Both the position numbers and the translations under genes were made by a program. The notes under the pieces were generated by a model, which was given only the letters and a program-made list of their open reading frames with translations, ran no database searches and was not told the DNA's origin. DNA of 64,000 nucleotides, taken from the NCBI GenBank assembly GCA_025677815.1, contig JAIXMP010000007.1, positions 1,550,001 through 1,614,000 of the forward strand. Reading direction: 5' to 3'. Each line of letters starts with the position of its first letter. Position 1 is the stretch's first letter. Source of the DNA: Phascolomyces articulosus (Eukaryota > Mucoromycota > Mucoromycetes > Mucorales > Lichtheimiaceae). Positions 39,198 through 52,255 of this stretch are shown here, piece by piece.

Positions 39198-40511
39198 ATG
39201 AGTCAACCACAAGACTATACTCCAGGGGGAAGGCGACAACATCGTCATGACTCTCAGCCTTATTATACTCCTTCTGATCCTTACCGGGCAACAAGAAAAA
39301 GTCCAACTCCAGGTAATTTCAATACTGGGGTGTTAATGGTGGAGGGGTTCAATCATAAAAAAAAACATTCTAAATTTATAAAAATTAAATAATAAAAAAA
39401 ATTCATTCTTTTAGAATCCTATGAATCTGAAGCATTTCATTCTCGAACTGAATCAGATAGTAGCACAAGCCGCCTCGCACCGAACTTACCTTCCAATAAG
39501 AAAAAAACATCCCATAATAAACGGCATTATCACCAACCACAACAACAGCAACAACAACAACAACAACAACACGACTCTTATTATGATCCATACGATCCAT
39601 ACGCTGTACCAACACGAACGCAACAATACCCAATAACAGCTGAAAAATCGTTACCTTTCGAACATGAACAACGAGCCAATTCCTATCTACCATATTCACA
39701 TCATGATCGAGGAGATCCATTTGCAACTCCCGATCCAGTATATATCGAAGAAGAGAATATGCCAAGTTTTGTTTCACCTTCCAAGGATGGTGTTGGATCT
39801 TTATTACAAGATAATATTGCTCTGGATAGCGTATCTGAACAACAGCGTTCTTTTCAACAACATCAACATCATCAAAGTCTGGCTGCGATTGGAGAAGGGA
39901 CACCAGGAATAACGGAAATCAAGAGACGCAAGAAAAAGCGGAGATGCTGTGGAGCCCATCGTCGTACGGTAGTATTTGGCTCGTTTATCTTTGTCATTAT
40001 TGTCGCTGTTGTGTGGTACTTTGTATGGCCACGATGGGCAAATGGTATTTCATTTAGAGGAGTCAGTTGGCCAGATGGATACGAATCTGATTTAGAAGAT
40101 CATATCATCAAAGCAACATGGAATGTATCGTTTACAGTGGATAATTCCAAAAATTGGGTTCCTACACGTGTAAAAGACTTTGAAATCAAAGTGAGAGAAA
40201 TGACATCTGGAAAAGAAATTGGGCACGGCAGTACAGGTTCCAAGGTCTTATCAAAAGATTCTTTTATTCCTATCGATGTACTTTTGACTATTGATTATAG
40301 TGCTTCTGATATCAATGATCCTACTCTACAAAGTTTGCATTCCTCATGTCAAATGCATGAAATCAGTTCGGGTACAGTAAATGGTAATCAAACAGATAGC
40401 CCTTCATTGAATTTGGCATTTGAAATCACACAACGTATTAGTGGTATTGTTGGATCACGACAGTCCAATGTTCGTCCATCCTCCTTCCAATGTCCATCTC
40501 CTTCTTCATAA
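39198..40511 (+). CDS. Single-pass membrane protein with LEA14-like ectodomain
   Basis: Exons 39198-39312 and 39415-40511; 403 residues. A long N-terminal cytoplasmic part (about residues 1-222) is rich in Tyr, Gln, His and Ser, with a CAA/CAG run (39538-39570) encoding polyglutamine. A basic cluster KRRKKKRRCC stands just before one hydrophobic helix at about residues 223-243 (VVFGSFIFVIIVAVVW), so type II topology with the basic side inside is expected. The outer part starts with a beta-rich region: WNVSFTVDNSKNWVPTRV, then DFEIKVREMTSGKEIGHG and a conserved-looking IPIDVLLTIDYSA, resembling the LEA14/NDR1-like fold. Cell-surface or vacuolar role not known. Confidence 0.78.
39538..39570 (+). 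repeat. Coding CAA/CAG run (polyglutamine)
   Basis: Imperfect CAA/CAG trinucleotide repeat encoding about ten Gln in the membrane protein. Similar coding runs occur in RNA14 (3990-4043, 4321-4344) and the PPR gene (22951-22972). Confidence 0.85.
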
Positions 40512-42747
40512 TATACAACTACTACTCCATCTCCCATTTTATTTTCATCAAACCCTTACAATTCATCTATTACTCGCTTTTATACTTGATCATGATCCTT
40601 CCTCTGTAATAACAAATGTAACTTTTCACCTTTTTCATTCTCTTCTCCTTATCGTATCCAAAAATTACGATTTATTTTTATATATAGCAACATTCCATTC
40701 ATTCCTTTTTTTTCGTTACTATAGTTTTTCCCTTTTTCCTTTTTACAATTATAGTTGTACAAAATAATTCAAAAAGAATTCTCTTTTTTTCTTCCTATTT
40801 TTTTTCTTTTTTTTTTTTACATAAATTACATATTCAAAGATTAAAAACAGTTATTAATCATTATACATTATTAAATGCAGACAAAAAAACGATGACTGCA
40901 AGTTATCATAAATACGCGCGTGATCTGTTGGTATTACAAACATACCAGAAGGTTTCTATTGGTAACACAAAAAAAAATAAGGAACACCATGTATAAGTAC
41001 ATGCACTTATTTCTGGTCTGGTGCTTCAATGTAAATTTTGATTGAAGTATAATAAAAGGAGTCATATGTATTCTATTCTAAAGAAATGAATTTATTCATT
41101 TTTTTGATCTTTTGATTGAAAATTAAGTTGTCAACTTATATATATACCTGTAATAATTGATCATGGTGATAGATATTCCGCCTGTAATTGACTGAGAATA
41201 TAAAATGATGAGAGAATGGTAACACATGGCTTTTTCTTTTTTGTGGACGAATGGCGTGTGTATACTAGAGTCATCTGTTTGCCACAGATTTATAATAATA
41301 AAAGTCACATCATCATAATCATTAATGATATTCTTGATCATTATATTCTTGGAATGGTATTCTTTTTTTTTGAATACCCATAATCAAAGCCAATATCATC
41401 ATTGATGAATAAAGAGTAAGACAATGATCTATGGAAAATCCAATATGGTGCATCCCGTTGATCATCATGATCGACCGAAATTTGGCAGTTACTCAATCTT
41501 CATTATCGTTTTATACCATTGTCCGGCTAGACGGAAAAGAAATTCTTGCATTACTCAGAAAAGAATTCTTCCTTGTTACATAATAAATGTATCATGACTA
41601 CATTGCTTATTGTTTTTGTGTTCTTTTATAGAGAGCAAATTGTGCTAACAGCTAAGAAGAGACAGTTTTACTCTTGTCTTTAATAATAATAATGCTTTTA
41701 AGAGACTGATTTTGTATATAATATCATTAAACGTGAAATGTATTTTGTTTCGAGAAAGGCGTACAGAAGAAACTTAATCGTACACATCATCCTTGGTCAT
41801 ATAAATACTTAATAATGATTATAAGCCCATTTATTGTGAAGTAATTCGATTCGAGTATACGCTAGCTATCACTATTAATGGCGTTACCATTGATATTTTT
41901 TTACAGCATGTGATAACCATGGTTTCTATTAAATTGACCTTGAAAGTTGAAGCATACACACGTCTATCTTTAATTGGATGTCAAATCAGAACAATTTTCG
42001 ACCAGATATAACACGGTATTTGAATCATAATTCTCTGGGGAGCATGAATTATCATCAACAAACATAAATATAAATTGGGGGTTGTTTTAGAAGATACACT
42101 GTTGTGAGAGCAGACTATACTGTTTATTTTTATTTTTCTCGCTGCTTCTTCACTCTTGTCTTGTACAAGAATACTATTATGAAGTACTATCTAATAAAGA
42201 AGCAGGGATGCTTAAATATCTAATCCACCATTATGCTACTGTTTTTTTCCTAAAAGAATAATCTCATTGATTATATATAAACTGCCTTGTTGGGTGGAAC
42301 GATGATTTGTGTGTACATCGCAGCGACAATTTCGTGTCGTCTGGAAACGCACATAAAGATTATAATCCAGAAACTTGGCAGAGACTACCCTTTATTTTTA
42401 AAAGCATTTTATATACATTCTAACAATTATTCCCTATATCCATTAGTAGTTGGTTATATAACTTTACTTTTGTGGAACAAAGAACTCTATTTGTTGGGTT
42501 GTTGTGAAGAGAACCCATTTTAGAGCAGTTGTTTCTTTGGATAGCTTGTAGCAAACAGATTATTCTTTCTAGAATTCATAGAATCCTATCTTCTTTTGGA
42601 AGTAATTCTCTCAACAGTAGAATGATGTAGTTTTTCTAAGCAAGAAATGCTAAGATGCTTAGATACATGTGGACAAGAGCTTGAGGGAAAAAAATATAAT
42701 AGAAAAAAATAATAATATAATATAAAGTGTCCAAAGATGCACTTTGT

Positions 42748-42771
42748 AAAAAAAAAAAAAAAAAAAAAAAA
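42748..42771. repeat. Poly(A) tract, 24 nt
   Basis: Homopolymer in intergenic sequence. Confidence 0.9.
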
Positions 42772-43153
42772 GCCTACTTTGTGGCTTTTGAAGTAAATTC
42801 ATCAGACGCCTATGCGTCGCTTTTTTGGATATAAATGCGGTTACTTATCCTCCTACCTATATAGAAAATCAATCTCACGAAATAATATAGTTAAGTCAAT
42901 TCGCTGCAATAGTCTCTGTTGCATCGTGGCGCTCGAAAAAAAAAGATGCATAACAAAAACTATTCTTAGGGGGTTGGTTTTCCACATGTGATGATAAGTA
43001 ACAAACGTACGATAATAAACAACACCGACAGCTATGAGATTGCTTTTATTGTGTATATGAGAATAGTCTCAAATTAAACTAGCCTTCAGCTTCTCAAGGT
43101 AAAAGGTAAGTGGTACAGAAGAGTCTTTGGAACGCGAACGAAAGAGGCCAAAG

Positions 43154-43174
43154 TCACTTTTGCGAGAAAAGTGA
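43154..43174. promoter_or_regulatory. Perfect inverted repeat TCACTTTT-gcgag-AAAAGTGA
   Basis: Eight-bp arms with a 5-nt centre, 148 bp upstream of the kelch-gene start codon. Position suggests a transcription-factor site or a 5' UTR hairpin. Confidence 0.45.
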
Positions 43175-43322
43175 AAAAAAATCCGAACGCCCGGTAACAC
43201 AAATCATACCTTGCCTTTAAGTATTATAAAAAGAAAGAGAGTCTAAATCAACATCTTTTCTTCTTCATCTTCTTTCACTCTTGTCCTACGCTTTCAATTC
43301 ATATCAGTAATTTTTTTTATCT

Positions 43323-46300
43323 ATGTCGACACAGCTGCAGTTACATTACCATACCTTTGTAAAATCATCTAAACTACTATTGACACTACTTTTCCCACTA
43401 TTACTATTATTTGATACTGCTCATGCTGCTTACACCACCACATTAGAAGTACAAAGTCAGTTATTTCGACGATACAGTGCTCTCTCTTTTGTACAGAATG
43501 GTTCAATTCATATTACCATGGACCAAGATAATTCCCGAAATGGGTTAGGTATCACCTATTTAACAACACTTGGATTTGATTCAAGCAATGGTGATTTAGT
43601 TTTTAAACAGACAAAAGAAGGAGCTATACATAATGATCCACTCATTGTATATATCCCATTCGAACTTCAAGGTGACTTTGATTCTTTGGAAATGCTAAAG
43701 TCGGTTTATTTGGAAGATGTGGATCGCCTTTTGATTTTTGGTGGGGTAAATCGGTCTTCATCATTTATATCAACCTCCAGTAATTTTAGTCATCTACAAT
43801 ATCTGCAACTATACCAATATGACTTCCATACCAAAACATGGACAAGCCCGACATTTGAAAAACTTGAACAGCTACAGTCATTACAAAATAATACTACTAG
43901 TACTGGTGGAGGTAACATTACCTCAACGATAACCACTCTACCATTGACTCGCTACGGTTATACTACAACACTAGCATCCAACGGATTAATTTATATTTAT
44001 GGTGGAAGCTCAACGACAGAAACTGCAGATAATGCCACAGAAACAATACACACTGATATGTGGCGATACGATCCTTCAACGGAACTATTCACTGAATTAG
44101 CACCTATCATTCTTGATAGTAATGATAACGAGGAAACTGTTCCTGAATTTTTACACGATGGTATTGCTCTTCCGTAAGTTTTTTTTTTTTTATTTGTATA
44201 TTCATGTTGATATAGCTAGGATATTTTATTTTTATTGTTTGTTTTTCACTCGCCATGATATTATGTATCAGTGGGATGATGGACAACTTACAAACGAAGT
44301 ACACATGATACTAATGAATGGTTCACAATAACTATTCTACCAGAAACGGAATTATAGCCTATCTCTCATACATGCGTGCACCTAGATGGGCTCCGATGAA
44401 AGTAATTTAAGCTTATTCGAAAGAGTATATCTTTATGACACACAGAACAATACATGGTCCTATGAAAGTCTATCTATTGAACGAGAAAACATGCTTGGGT
44501 CACCAGTTGCTGCAATCAATTCAACAGTAATATTAGGTATATACGAACATGTATATATATTTATACACCTTATTTCCATATTTGATAATAATATACTAAT
44601 TATCACAACTCATTCATCAATAAATTAATGATAGGACCTGATAGGAATACAATGTATTTATTTGGAGGTAAATTAACAGACCAGTGATATAAAAAACTTG
44701 CACAAGAAAAATGAAGATACCGAATTTCTCACTTCAAGGGAAAATCGTCAAAAATCAAGTAATGTGAAATAAACTATTGAACTGCTATTTATTATATAGG
44801 CTATGGATATGGAGTCCCAGGTGAACGTAATTCAGGAATTGGTATAAGATTAGCCTATACAAATGATATTTATGCCCTCGACACGACAACATGGACATGG
44901 ATGTCCTTGATCAATACCATAGGAGGAGTTCCACCAAAACGAAGAGGTAGCGCCTGTATGGAATTAATAACTGTCAATGATTCACCGCTTTTATTTATTG
45001 GATTTGGTAAGTAACTAACATATACATATATGCTCACTTTGTTACAAAAATCTACGAAAGCTTTTAGTGACAGTTTTTTGGGACATATTCTATAATGTGG
45101 ATCACCAAGGGATTGCATAATCAGAATATAAAACTCGGTTTCTTTTCTTAACCCGTAAGAAAACCAGTCATCCGTAATAATATATATATTATAGAAATTT
45201 AAGTGTAATATTATATTAAAATAAATGTTACTATCTTCCTTATATGTTTTGACGCATACGGTATATGATGATAGGAAATGCCGAAGACGTTGTTTACAAT
45301 GATATTAACCTATTAAGTATTCCTCCTAATGCATCTAATGCAAACGAATATCAATGGGTCACAAACATCACCAGTATTCTTAATAATAACAACAGTTTAA
45401 TGGAGCTTCATGATAACCCAAAGTCAACACTCAGCACAGCCATGATCAGTGTTATCTCAATCCTATCGGCTCTAATCCTTATCTTGTTTGTACTTTCGAT
45501 GAAATATCCACAAAAATCAAAGCAGTTGATAACACCACTGTTTTATTATTTTATCTGGGATAGAAGGTATATATATTATATATATAATACACTCCTTGTA
45601 ATATAATTTCAATTTGTAAATAACACTTACTTACAGCGTATTAATTATTTTTTTCTACATGTGCATGTACTATTAATGATAGAATGGGTGAACCTAAATG
45701 GACAGAAGCTATTCATTTAGTTTGCAAAACAGTTCTTGCAGCCATTTTTGGTTATTGTTCGCATTCAGTCTTAACCAAGTTCTGACTAGTCCTGTTAACA
45801 CTGTCACTCTTAGTAAACATATGAATCGGTTGTTATTCCAGGTAAAAGGGAGAAACTAATCAACAACCTTTATATTTTACATAAAACCTTTAAAACTAAA
45901 ATTAATACTGTACATAACAAATATACTCCTTTCTTATTATTAAGATATACGATTATGCATTGATGGGTACCGAAACGAGATTTTATGCGAGACAGAGACT
46001 GTATCAATGAGAGAATGTACCGATATATTACAACCATTCCCGTTATACAATTATTCAACACCGACTTTCTCTGATGAAATAAGTACTTCAAGTTGTACGT
46101 TTATTCCTGGCCAGTTTTGGCTTTCCACTACCATGCCAAAATCAGATCGAGTGGATGTTTTGGATAATGGTATTAGTACTAACAACGGCACTCGTCTCAA
46201 AATATTTGTGTCCTCTACCGACGAAACTTATTATACGCGTGTCGAGTTATATCCAATTAATCGTAATCCAAACCTTCTAATGTATTTCAATGACACCACT

Positions 46301-47578
46301 TCACAAAACGTGGACGAAAACGAAATGCAAGCATGGTTGCATAATGAAGTAAATGGTATTCATCCAACAAACTATTATACGCTTCAGCCTGGTACATCCT
46401 CTACAATCAGCTACAAACATATCATTATTGAACAATTAACCGACAGTGGCTGGAATTATGTCGGATTTTCACCCCAATATCAATATCAAGCAGATCTCAA
46501 CACTGCCTTTCAATCAGGTGTCGTCCGGCGATCTTCTGGTATCTTAGAACAGTTCACTATTCTTGAAGTATATCCAGAAACCACTACCATTGACACAATA
46601 AGAGAACAAAAAATATATACTCTTGCATTTATTGTTGGTTCTGTAACTGGTGCACTTTCGTTTTTGATATTTTTAAATGTATGGCTCTTTGGTGTAAGAC
46701 CTGCAAGTCCATGGGGTATTATTCAAAAGTTTTCAGTGGGACCAGCTTATATATCGCTTTTGAAAGGACTCAAGATGCAGTTTGGATTGGTTTCAACATC
46801 CATCCCATTTGTTCATCCTTTGATTCATAATGATTCATCAATATCATTATCAGACGACTATAGTAATGAAGAAATAAAAGAAAAACGTCAGCGACAAAGT
46901 ATCGCTTCATATGAAACTATCCCCATCGTTACGGATGGCTATGGTAAGAATATTACCACGGTTACCTCAGCAGCAGGATTGGAACAATTACAACAACAAG
47001 AGTGCAGGACATTTAGTAGCTATACTATATCTTCAATTCGAAACACAGTATCAATAAATGACAACAATGAAAATAGTGAAACGGGTGCAGCACCACTACG
47101 CAATAGTATTATGACACAACAACCAGTAAAAATGGAAGATGGACTTGCAACCACGACAACAGGCGTACTAAGATCTTCCATCAAAGATGAACTGACAAAA
47201 GCAATGGTTGAACAAATGCAAAGTTTCCAGCAAGATCAAAAAGATATTATCAATGTTCAACTTGAAGAATTGCTCAGACGGCAACAATTAATGGAAGATA
47301 TACTTAAAGCATACTACATTGATTCAAACATATTTGACTCACTCGATGAAGCTCAACGAAAAAACATTTGCGAAAAAAGGTCGTCAACAGCTTTGGCAGA
47401 CATGGAAGAAGGGCAGCAAGTAGCAGTAGATGATTCGACAATCACGGAAGGAAGTACAATTGGTTTTCTCGATATTTCTGGTAACAAAACCCAAAAACAT
47501 AGATACCAACAACAGGAACAAAGAAAATTTGAAAGATCCCCACTTATAAATAATAGTATAAATACTGATTACAATTAA
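43323..47578 (+). CDS. Kelch-repeat multi-pass surface protein (three apparent 1-nt deletions)
   Basis: Secretory N-terminus (LLLTLLFPLLLLFDTAHA, cleavage near residue 35), then kelch beta-propeller blades: RLLIFGGVNR, LIYIYGGSS...DMWRYDPS, RVYLYDTQNNTW, MYLFGGYG...DIYALDTTTWTW. A first TM helix (STAMISVISILSALILILF) is followed by RMGEPKWTEA, a second TM ending NQVLTSP, a second ectodomain with IRLCIDGY and several Cys, a third TM (YTLAFIVGSVTGALSFLIF), the motif RPASPWGIIQKFSVG, and a tail with coiled coil (MVEQMQSFQQDQKD). Exons: 43323-44173, 44344-44536, 44635-44667, 44800-45006, 45275-45566, 45683-45841, 45945-47578. The frame is broken at GGG 44388-44390, T5 45745-45749 and GG 45841-45842; one added base at each restores the family pattern. 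Error or pseudogene cannot be told apart. This architecture appears common in Mucoromycota. Confidence 0.75.
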
Positions 47579-47739
47579 TAAAAGACTACACAACAATTGA
47601 GTATCATAAATTAAAACAGTTACAAGGTCCCCACAAAATCTCCAATAAAACTGCGGTTATTAGCTTGAAGAAAATTCGTTGCTTTTCTTTTTTGTTGCTT
47701 AACAAGCAGAAATCAGCTACATAATATAATTCTTTTACC

Positions 47740-49274
47740 ATGAATTTCAATGAAAGCGATGACGAAATTCTTTATGAAGTTGAAAAAATTTTAGGTGTTC
47801 AATTTAATAAAGAACGTAAGCAAGTTCAATTCTTAATTAAATGGAAAAACTATGATTCAAGGTGGTAAGTATTTAATATTGATTTCAAAAAAAAAACAAA
47901 ATCAGTTCTTCTTTCATGTACTTTATGACTTACCACTTTTTCTTTTTATTATTATAATATAGAGTATCTTAAAATGAATAAACATGTAACTAAATGATAA
48001 AATAACGAATACTTAATTAATTTACACAATTTCTTAAATTTAAAGTGAAAATACATGGGAACGCGAAGAAAATCTAGAATGTCCAAGACTACTCGAACAG
48101 TTTTGGGAACAGGTTAATATGGGAGCTGAAGCAAAACGTTTAATTTATGAAGGAAAGAATAAGAAAATACTACTTCCATCAGCTGAAGAAGAAACAGAAA
48201 TGATGCAGGACGAAGAAGAAGAAGAGGAAGCACAACAGGAAGAACCAATCTATATTCCATCTAATAATGAAGATGATGATGAGGATGACGACTTTGTAGA
48301 TGATAGTATTAGTTATATTAAACCCAAACCAACACGGCCCACACCAGTATTACAAGCAAAGGTAAATTATTAGAAAAAGCATGGGCAAATGAAAGATACA
48401 GGTGTATTTAAGAAAGGAAGAAAAACTGACAAAAAAACATTTCATCGTTTATATTTAGCAGGAAAATCGCCATTCACCACAAAAAAGAACAAGAGAAGAA
48501 AAAGGAAAGCAACCCCTTTACCTACGAGGAGAACAGAAATCTACATCTACAGATAATCAACGTCTGGAACGCCATCCATCACAACAAACATCAACTCCAC
48601 AACAAACATCTACCTCACAACGGTCATCCATTTCACGACAAACATCCATTGCACGACAACGGTCCACTGCACGACAAACATCCGGTTCACGACAAATATC
48701 CAGTTCACGGGAATCATCTTGTTCATGGCAACCATCACAACAGTCAACAGCTTCACAGCAACGGAGTTCTCTGGAGCGACCAAGTACAAGCAACTTATAT
48801 TCATCTGACAGTGCGTCTACTTCCACAACGGCAGCTCCATTATCCAGATTATCTCACCATGACATGCTTAAAGCAGAAGTTGACATGAGACTTGGACAAA
48901 ACAGAAGCGCACCTCCAGTTCCTCCTAGACGATCCATCCCATCTAAACACATTCCAAATATTTCCATGTTACGAAAACGATTTGCATCAGAGATAGCAAA
49001 TGAACCAGCACCAGTAGTACAACAACAAAAACGAAGTAATAGTTTCCTGACTATCAAACGACCACCTCCACAAAAGATTACCAGTAAGTGAACAATATAA
49101 TAATGCATTTATGACATTCTATCTCTTTTTTTTACCATTGGAATATAAGAAGAAAAATACTTATATGTATATTTATTATTAGAACCACCAACACTTGGAA
49201 TTGATGAGTTGCTTAGTAAAATCGAAGAAACTGAGATGGATAAACGTAGAAGCTCATCATATTATAGCCATTAA
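47740..49274 (+). CDS. Chromodomain protein
   Basis: Exons 47740-47864, 48046-48361, 48459-49083, 49183-49274; 385 residues. The chromodomain spans about residues 9-65: YEVEKILGVQF, QFLIKWKNYDSRCENTWE and EENLECPRLLEQFW. The aromatic cage is intact (Tyr12, Trp35, Tyr38), so binding of methylated histone H3 tails (HP1/Swi6 or Clr4-like) is expected. There is no chromoshadow or SET domain, so it is not a standard HP1. An acidic stretch (EDDDEDDDFVDD) follows, then a hexapeptide array rich in Arg, Gln, Thr and Ser (48582-48743), a Pro-rich motif APPVPPRRSIP that resembles an SH3 ligand, and a short C-terminal helix (IDELLSKIEETEMDKRR). It starts 161 bp after the kelch gene in the same direction. 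Confidence 0.87.
48582..48743 (+). repeat. 18-nt tandem repeat encoding [Q/R]-Q-x-S-x-x hexapeptides
   Basis: Nine consecutive 18-nt units inside the chromodomain gene: QQTSTP, QQTSTS, QRSSIS, RQTSIA, RQRSTA, RQTSGS, RQISSS, RESSCS and WQPSQQ. Register is kept with no indel, while bases diverge between units. Confidence 0.85.
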
Positions 49275-50358
49275 AAAAAGTATTATGAAATACATTCCCC
49301 GGATAACAACTACAACAGTAAAAACTAAGCGACAACATATTTTTCTCTTTAACAACGAACTTTCTTTCACTTATACAGTTAAATCCCTTTATACATAACT
49401 TTAATTTCTTAAAGTCCACAGCAACATTAAAAAGAACCAAAAGGGCATGATTTTTTTTCTTCTCCTTCGAAATGATTGGTGCTTGACAAGGGTTTGATTT
49501 GGTGACTCGAAAGTTGATTTGTCCACACACTTCCACCATCAACATCATCATCATCAAACATAAATACAAGAATTAATATTCATCAAGCGTGATCTCTTCC
49601 TTATTTTATTTTATTTCATTTCAAACTCTTTTTCAAACTACTGCATATAGTATCCAAAAAAAAACATATCTTTGTGTATATAAACTTGCTGTTATCTTCC
49701 CCTCCATCTACCTTTCCAGTTTACTTTTATTACATCCTTGTCAATGCTCTTCTTAATAAATACTACTTCAAAAATATCTTTTCATCTATAAATATAAACT
49801 TACATATATGTGTGTGTGAATGTTTTACAACAGTGCTAAGAAGGGATGTTGCACACGATGTGTAATATGAAATCAAAATTGATCCATTTAAAAGTGATAC
49901 AAAAGGAACTAACCAATACAATGAAAAAAAAAATAGACTCTGGTAGGTAAAGTAGTCATTTTTGATAATATAGAAATAATTGTACATATTTTATATATTT
50001 TAGACAACCTTATATTTTCATATTTTCAGGTGTCTTTTCTCTAATAAAGGGAAATAAAGCAATAATATCAACTTGGGAAAGGGACGAGGGGAAAAGAAAA
50101 TAATAGAATAAATACTTATAAAAGAAATGTATAAAAGAATCAAAACGATAAATTCCAAGCTATGAACAATAAAAAGAAAACATATAAGAATATGAAGAAT
50201 AAATAAATACAGATATAAGGTATGGAAGATTATGATAATATATAATAATAATTAAGTGAGAGAGGGCATGTGTGTATATTTGGGGTGTATATATGTGTGT
50301 GTATTGAATAAGCCATAATATAGTAAGTTTCATAATAGAACTTTGTTTAAAAGATTAA
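49275..50358. other. Convergent intergenic region
   Basis: AT-rich 1.1 kb between the 3' ends of the chromodomain gene (+) and the methyltransferase gene (-). Nothing beyond presumed 3' UTRs is recognised. Confidence 0.6.
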
Positions 50359-52255
50359 CTAGTTTTTTTCAGGGAGACCTTTCTTTTTGGCTGTAACAAT
50401 TTTCCAAATAGTGGTTCCATGATGTTCTTCAAATTCGTTCATCACTGCTGCAACAAATTGATCATAAACGTCTGATTCCATGTCCAATGCCTTGCTTAGA
50501 TAGGGCTTTGATTGTTTCAAAAGCATTCTTGAGAGTTCTTTTTGTAAGAAACCTTGTTGGCGTTCACCTAAATAAAAAAAATTATAGGTTAAAAATTGTT
50601 CTTTTTTTTGTTGAAATTACGGTGTCAAAGAAAAACAAAACGTTATTATTTATGCTACATACGTTCATCAGTAGGCCATTCACCAATAGGGAATTCATAA
50701 ACATGAGTAGTAACATCATCAAAACCAGCATCATCTAAATACTTTTCAAAAGAATCAACAAAGCGAGTATTAAGTCCATTGGCAGAGGCTTCTGTTTGAA
50801 TCCAATTATTAACGATATCGGAAAGTGGGCCACAGGTAGGAAATTCCAAAGCTATAGTGAAATAAAATTTACATGAGTATAAATAGTGAAAATAATAGCA
50901 ATAGAAGTGATAGTAGTATTACAATGATGACACTTACGATATTCTACCAGTTGGACCATACCATCCGGTTTAAGCAATCGATAAAAGTCATGAATTAATG
51001 GAGACCAGTGAGATTGAGGGATAACGTAGCCAAGTTCACGCTGGTATATGAAATCAAAGGTATTGTCACCAAATTGTAAAGGAAGTGATAAAACATCACC
51101 ATGGATGTAAGTGACATTAGGTACACCATCAGCTGCTAATCCACCCACTATTTTACTATTGGCGGTGTTTGTAGTAAAGCTATCATGGTGTTGACGAAGA
51201 TGTATATCTTCTGGTAATGCAATATCCATTGCAACTACTTGACAATCAGGAAATTGTTGACCAATATCTAAGGACCAGAATCCTATATTTGGTAGAAAAA
51301 GAAAGATTCATTATTATTGTTGTCAAATATAAAAATATAAAAATTCAACAAGGAACTGTCTCTTCAACTTTACCAGCACCACATGCGCAATCGAGAATCA
51401 TTTCTGGAGATTCATTGAATTCGACTTTTAGATTACCACCAAAGATTTGTTTCAAAACATAATGCTATAATATAAAAGAAAAGAAACACGTCAATTTTAT
51501 ATTGTATTTTTGAAAACTACTGCTGAACTGGTAAAAAGCTTACGTAGCGTAATTGTCTATTTTAAATAATGTAAAATCGAATGAATGATGAGTATACAAA
51601 AAATACAAATATTATTATTACTTTTGAAGGATCTTTACCTATTAATTTCTTGTTCATCACCAACAAAGTTGATATGACCATAAAGTGTTCCTTCAACAGA
51701 AGGTAAACCACGACCTCCTGTAAGATTGAGAAGATTAAGTCGTTCTTCCAAAGACATATCTTGAAAAGAAGATCCAGAGCGTCCAGAGGACTGATGTGTG
51801 TTGATCGAACCTTTACCCGAAGAACTGATACTATCAGTAGAATGGCTCAATCTTCTTGTGGGTTGATGGGGAGGTGGAGGAAGTGGGTGCTGTTGTTGCT
51901 GTTGCATAGCAGCATGGGTGGTGTTTGATGATGAAGTAGCAGTTGCTCTAGGTTGATGTTGTGAATGTGAAGTACTCGTCGTAGTGGTTGAAGAAGAATG
52001 CTGATGATGTTTTTTCATATATTGCTGTTGTTGACGTGCCAATTTCTTTTGTTGTTTTAGTGCTTGCTTGTCTTTAAAAGCTTTCAAGGCAGCAGCTCGA
52101 GCATTGTTTTCATGATCGTTACTCGAAGATCCAGAACCTGCTTTGAAAAGCATGGGACGGGTAGAACGTCTACCGAATATTTTATGGCTGCTGGAACTTC
52201 CACTGCTACTACTTCGTGTTTCATCGTGGTTATCCTTACTAAATTGTAACCCCAT
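50359..52255 (-). CDS. SAM-dependent methyltransferase with disordered N-terminus
   Basis: Exons (minus) 51639-52255, 51544-51556, 51374-51464, 50938-51282, 50663-50851, 50359-50567; 487 residues. The first about 200 residues are low-complexity (Ser, Gln, His, with QQQQQHPLPPPPHQP). Then the class I methyltransferase: HYVLKQIFGG, motif I ILDCACGAGFWSLDIG, post-I CQVVAMDIALPED, motif II FDFIYQRELGYVI, motif III LLKPDGMVQLVEY. C-terminal helices and GTTIWKIVTAKKKG complete the fold. Resembles the LaeA/UMTA-like fungal group (DxGxGxG replaced by DCACGAG); substrate unknown. The start MGLQFS at 52255 is the first in-frame ATG and would give a myristoylatable Gly2. One exon is only 13 nt. Confidence 0.87.

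Larger units (their letters stand above)
40512..43322. other. Intergenic region, 2.8 kb
   Basis: Contains the 3' UTR of the membrane protein, a 24-A run (42748-42771) and, near its end, a less AT-rich stretch (43120-43210) with a perfect hairpin at 43154-43174, presumably in the kelch-gene promoter. The ORF at 42287-42523 has no recognisable content. Confidence 0.55.

Noticed and set aside
44402..44445. 44-nt intron to repair the kelch frame
   Set aside because: Would delete the kelch strand VYLYDTQ, a clear family element; a single-base indel explains the break better.
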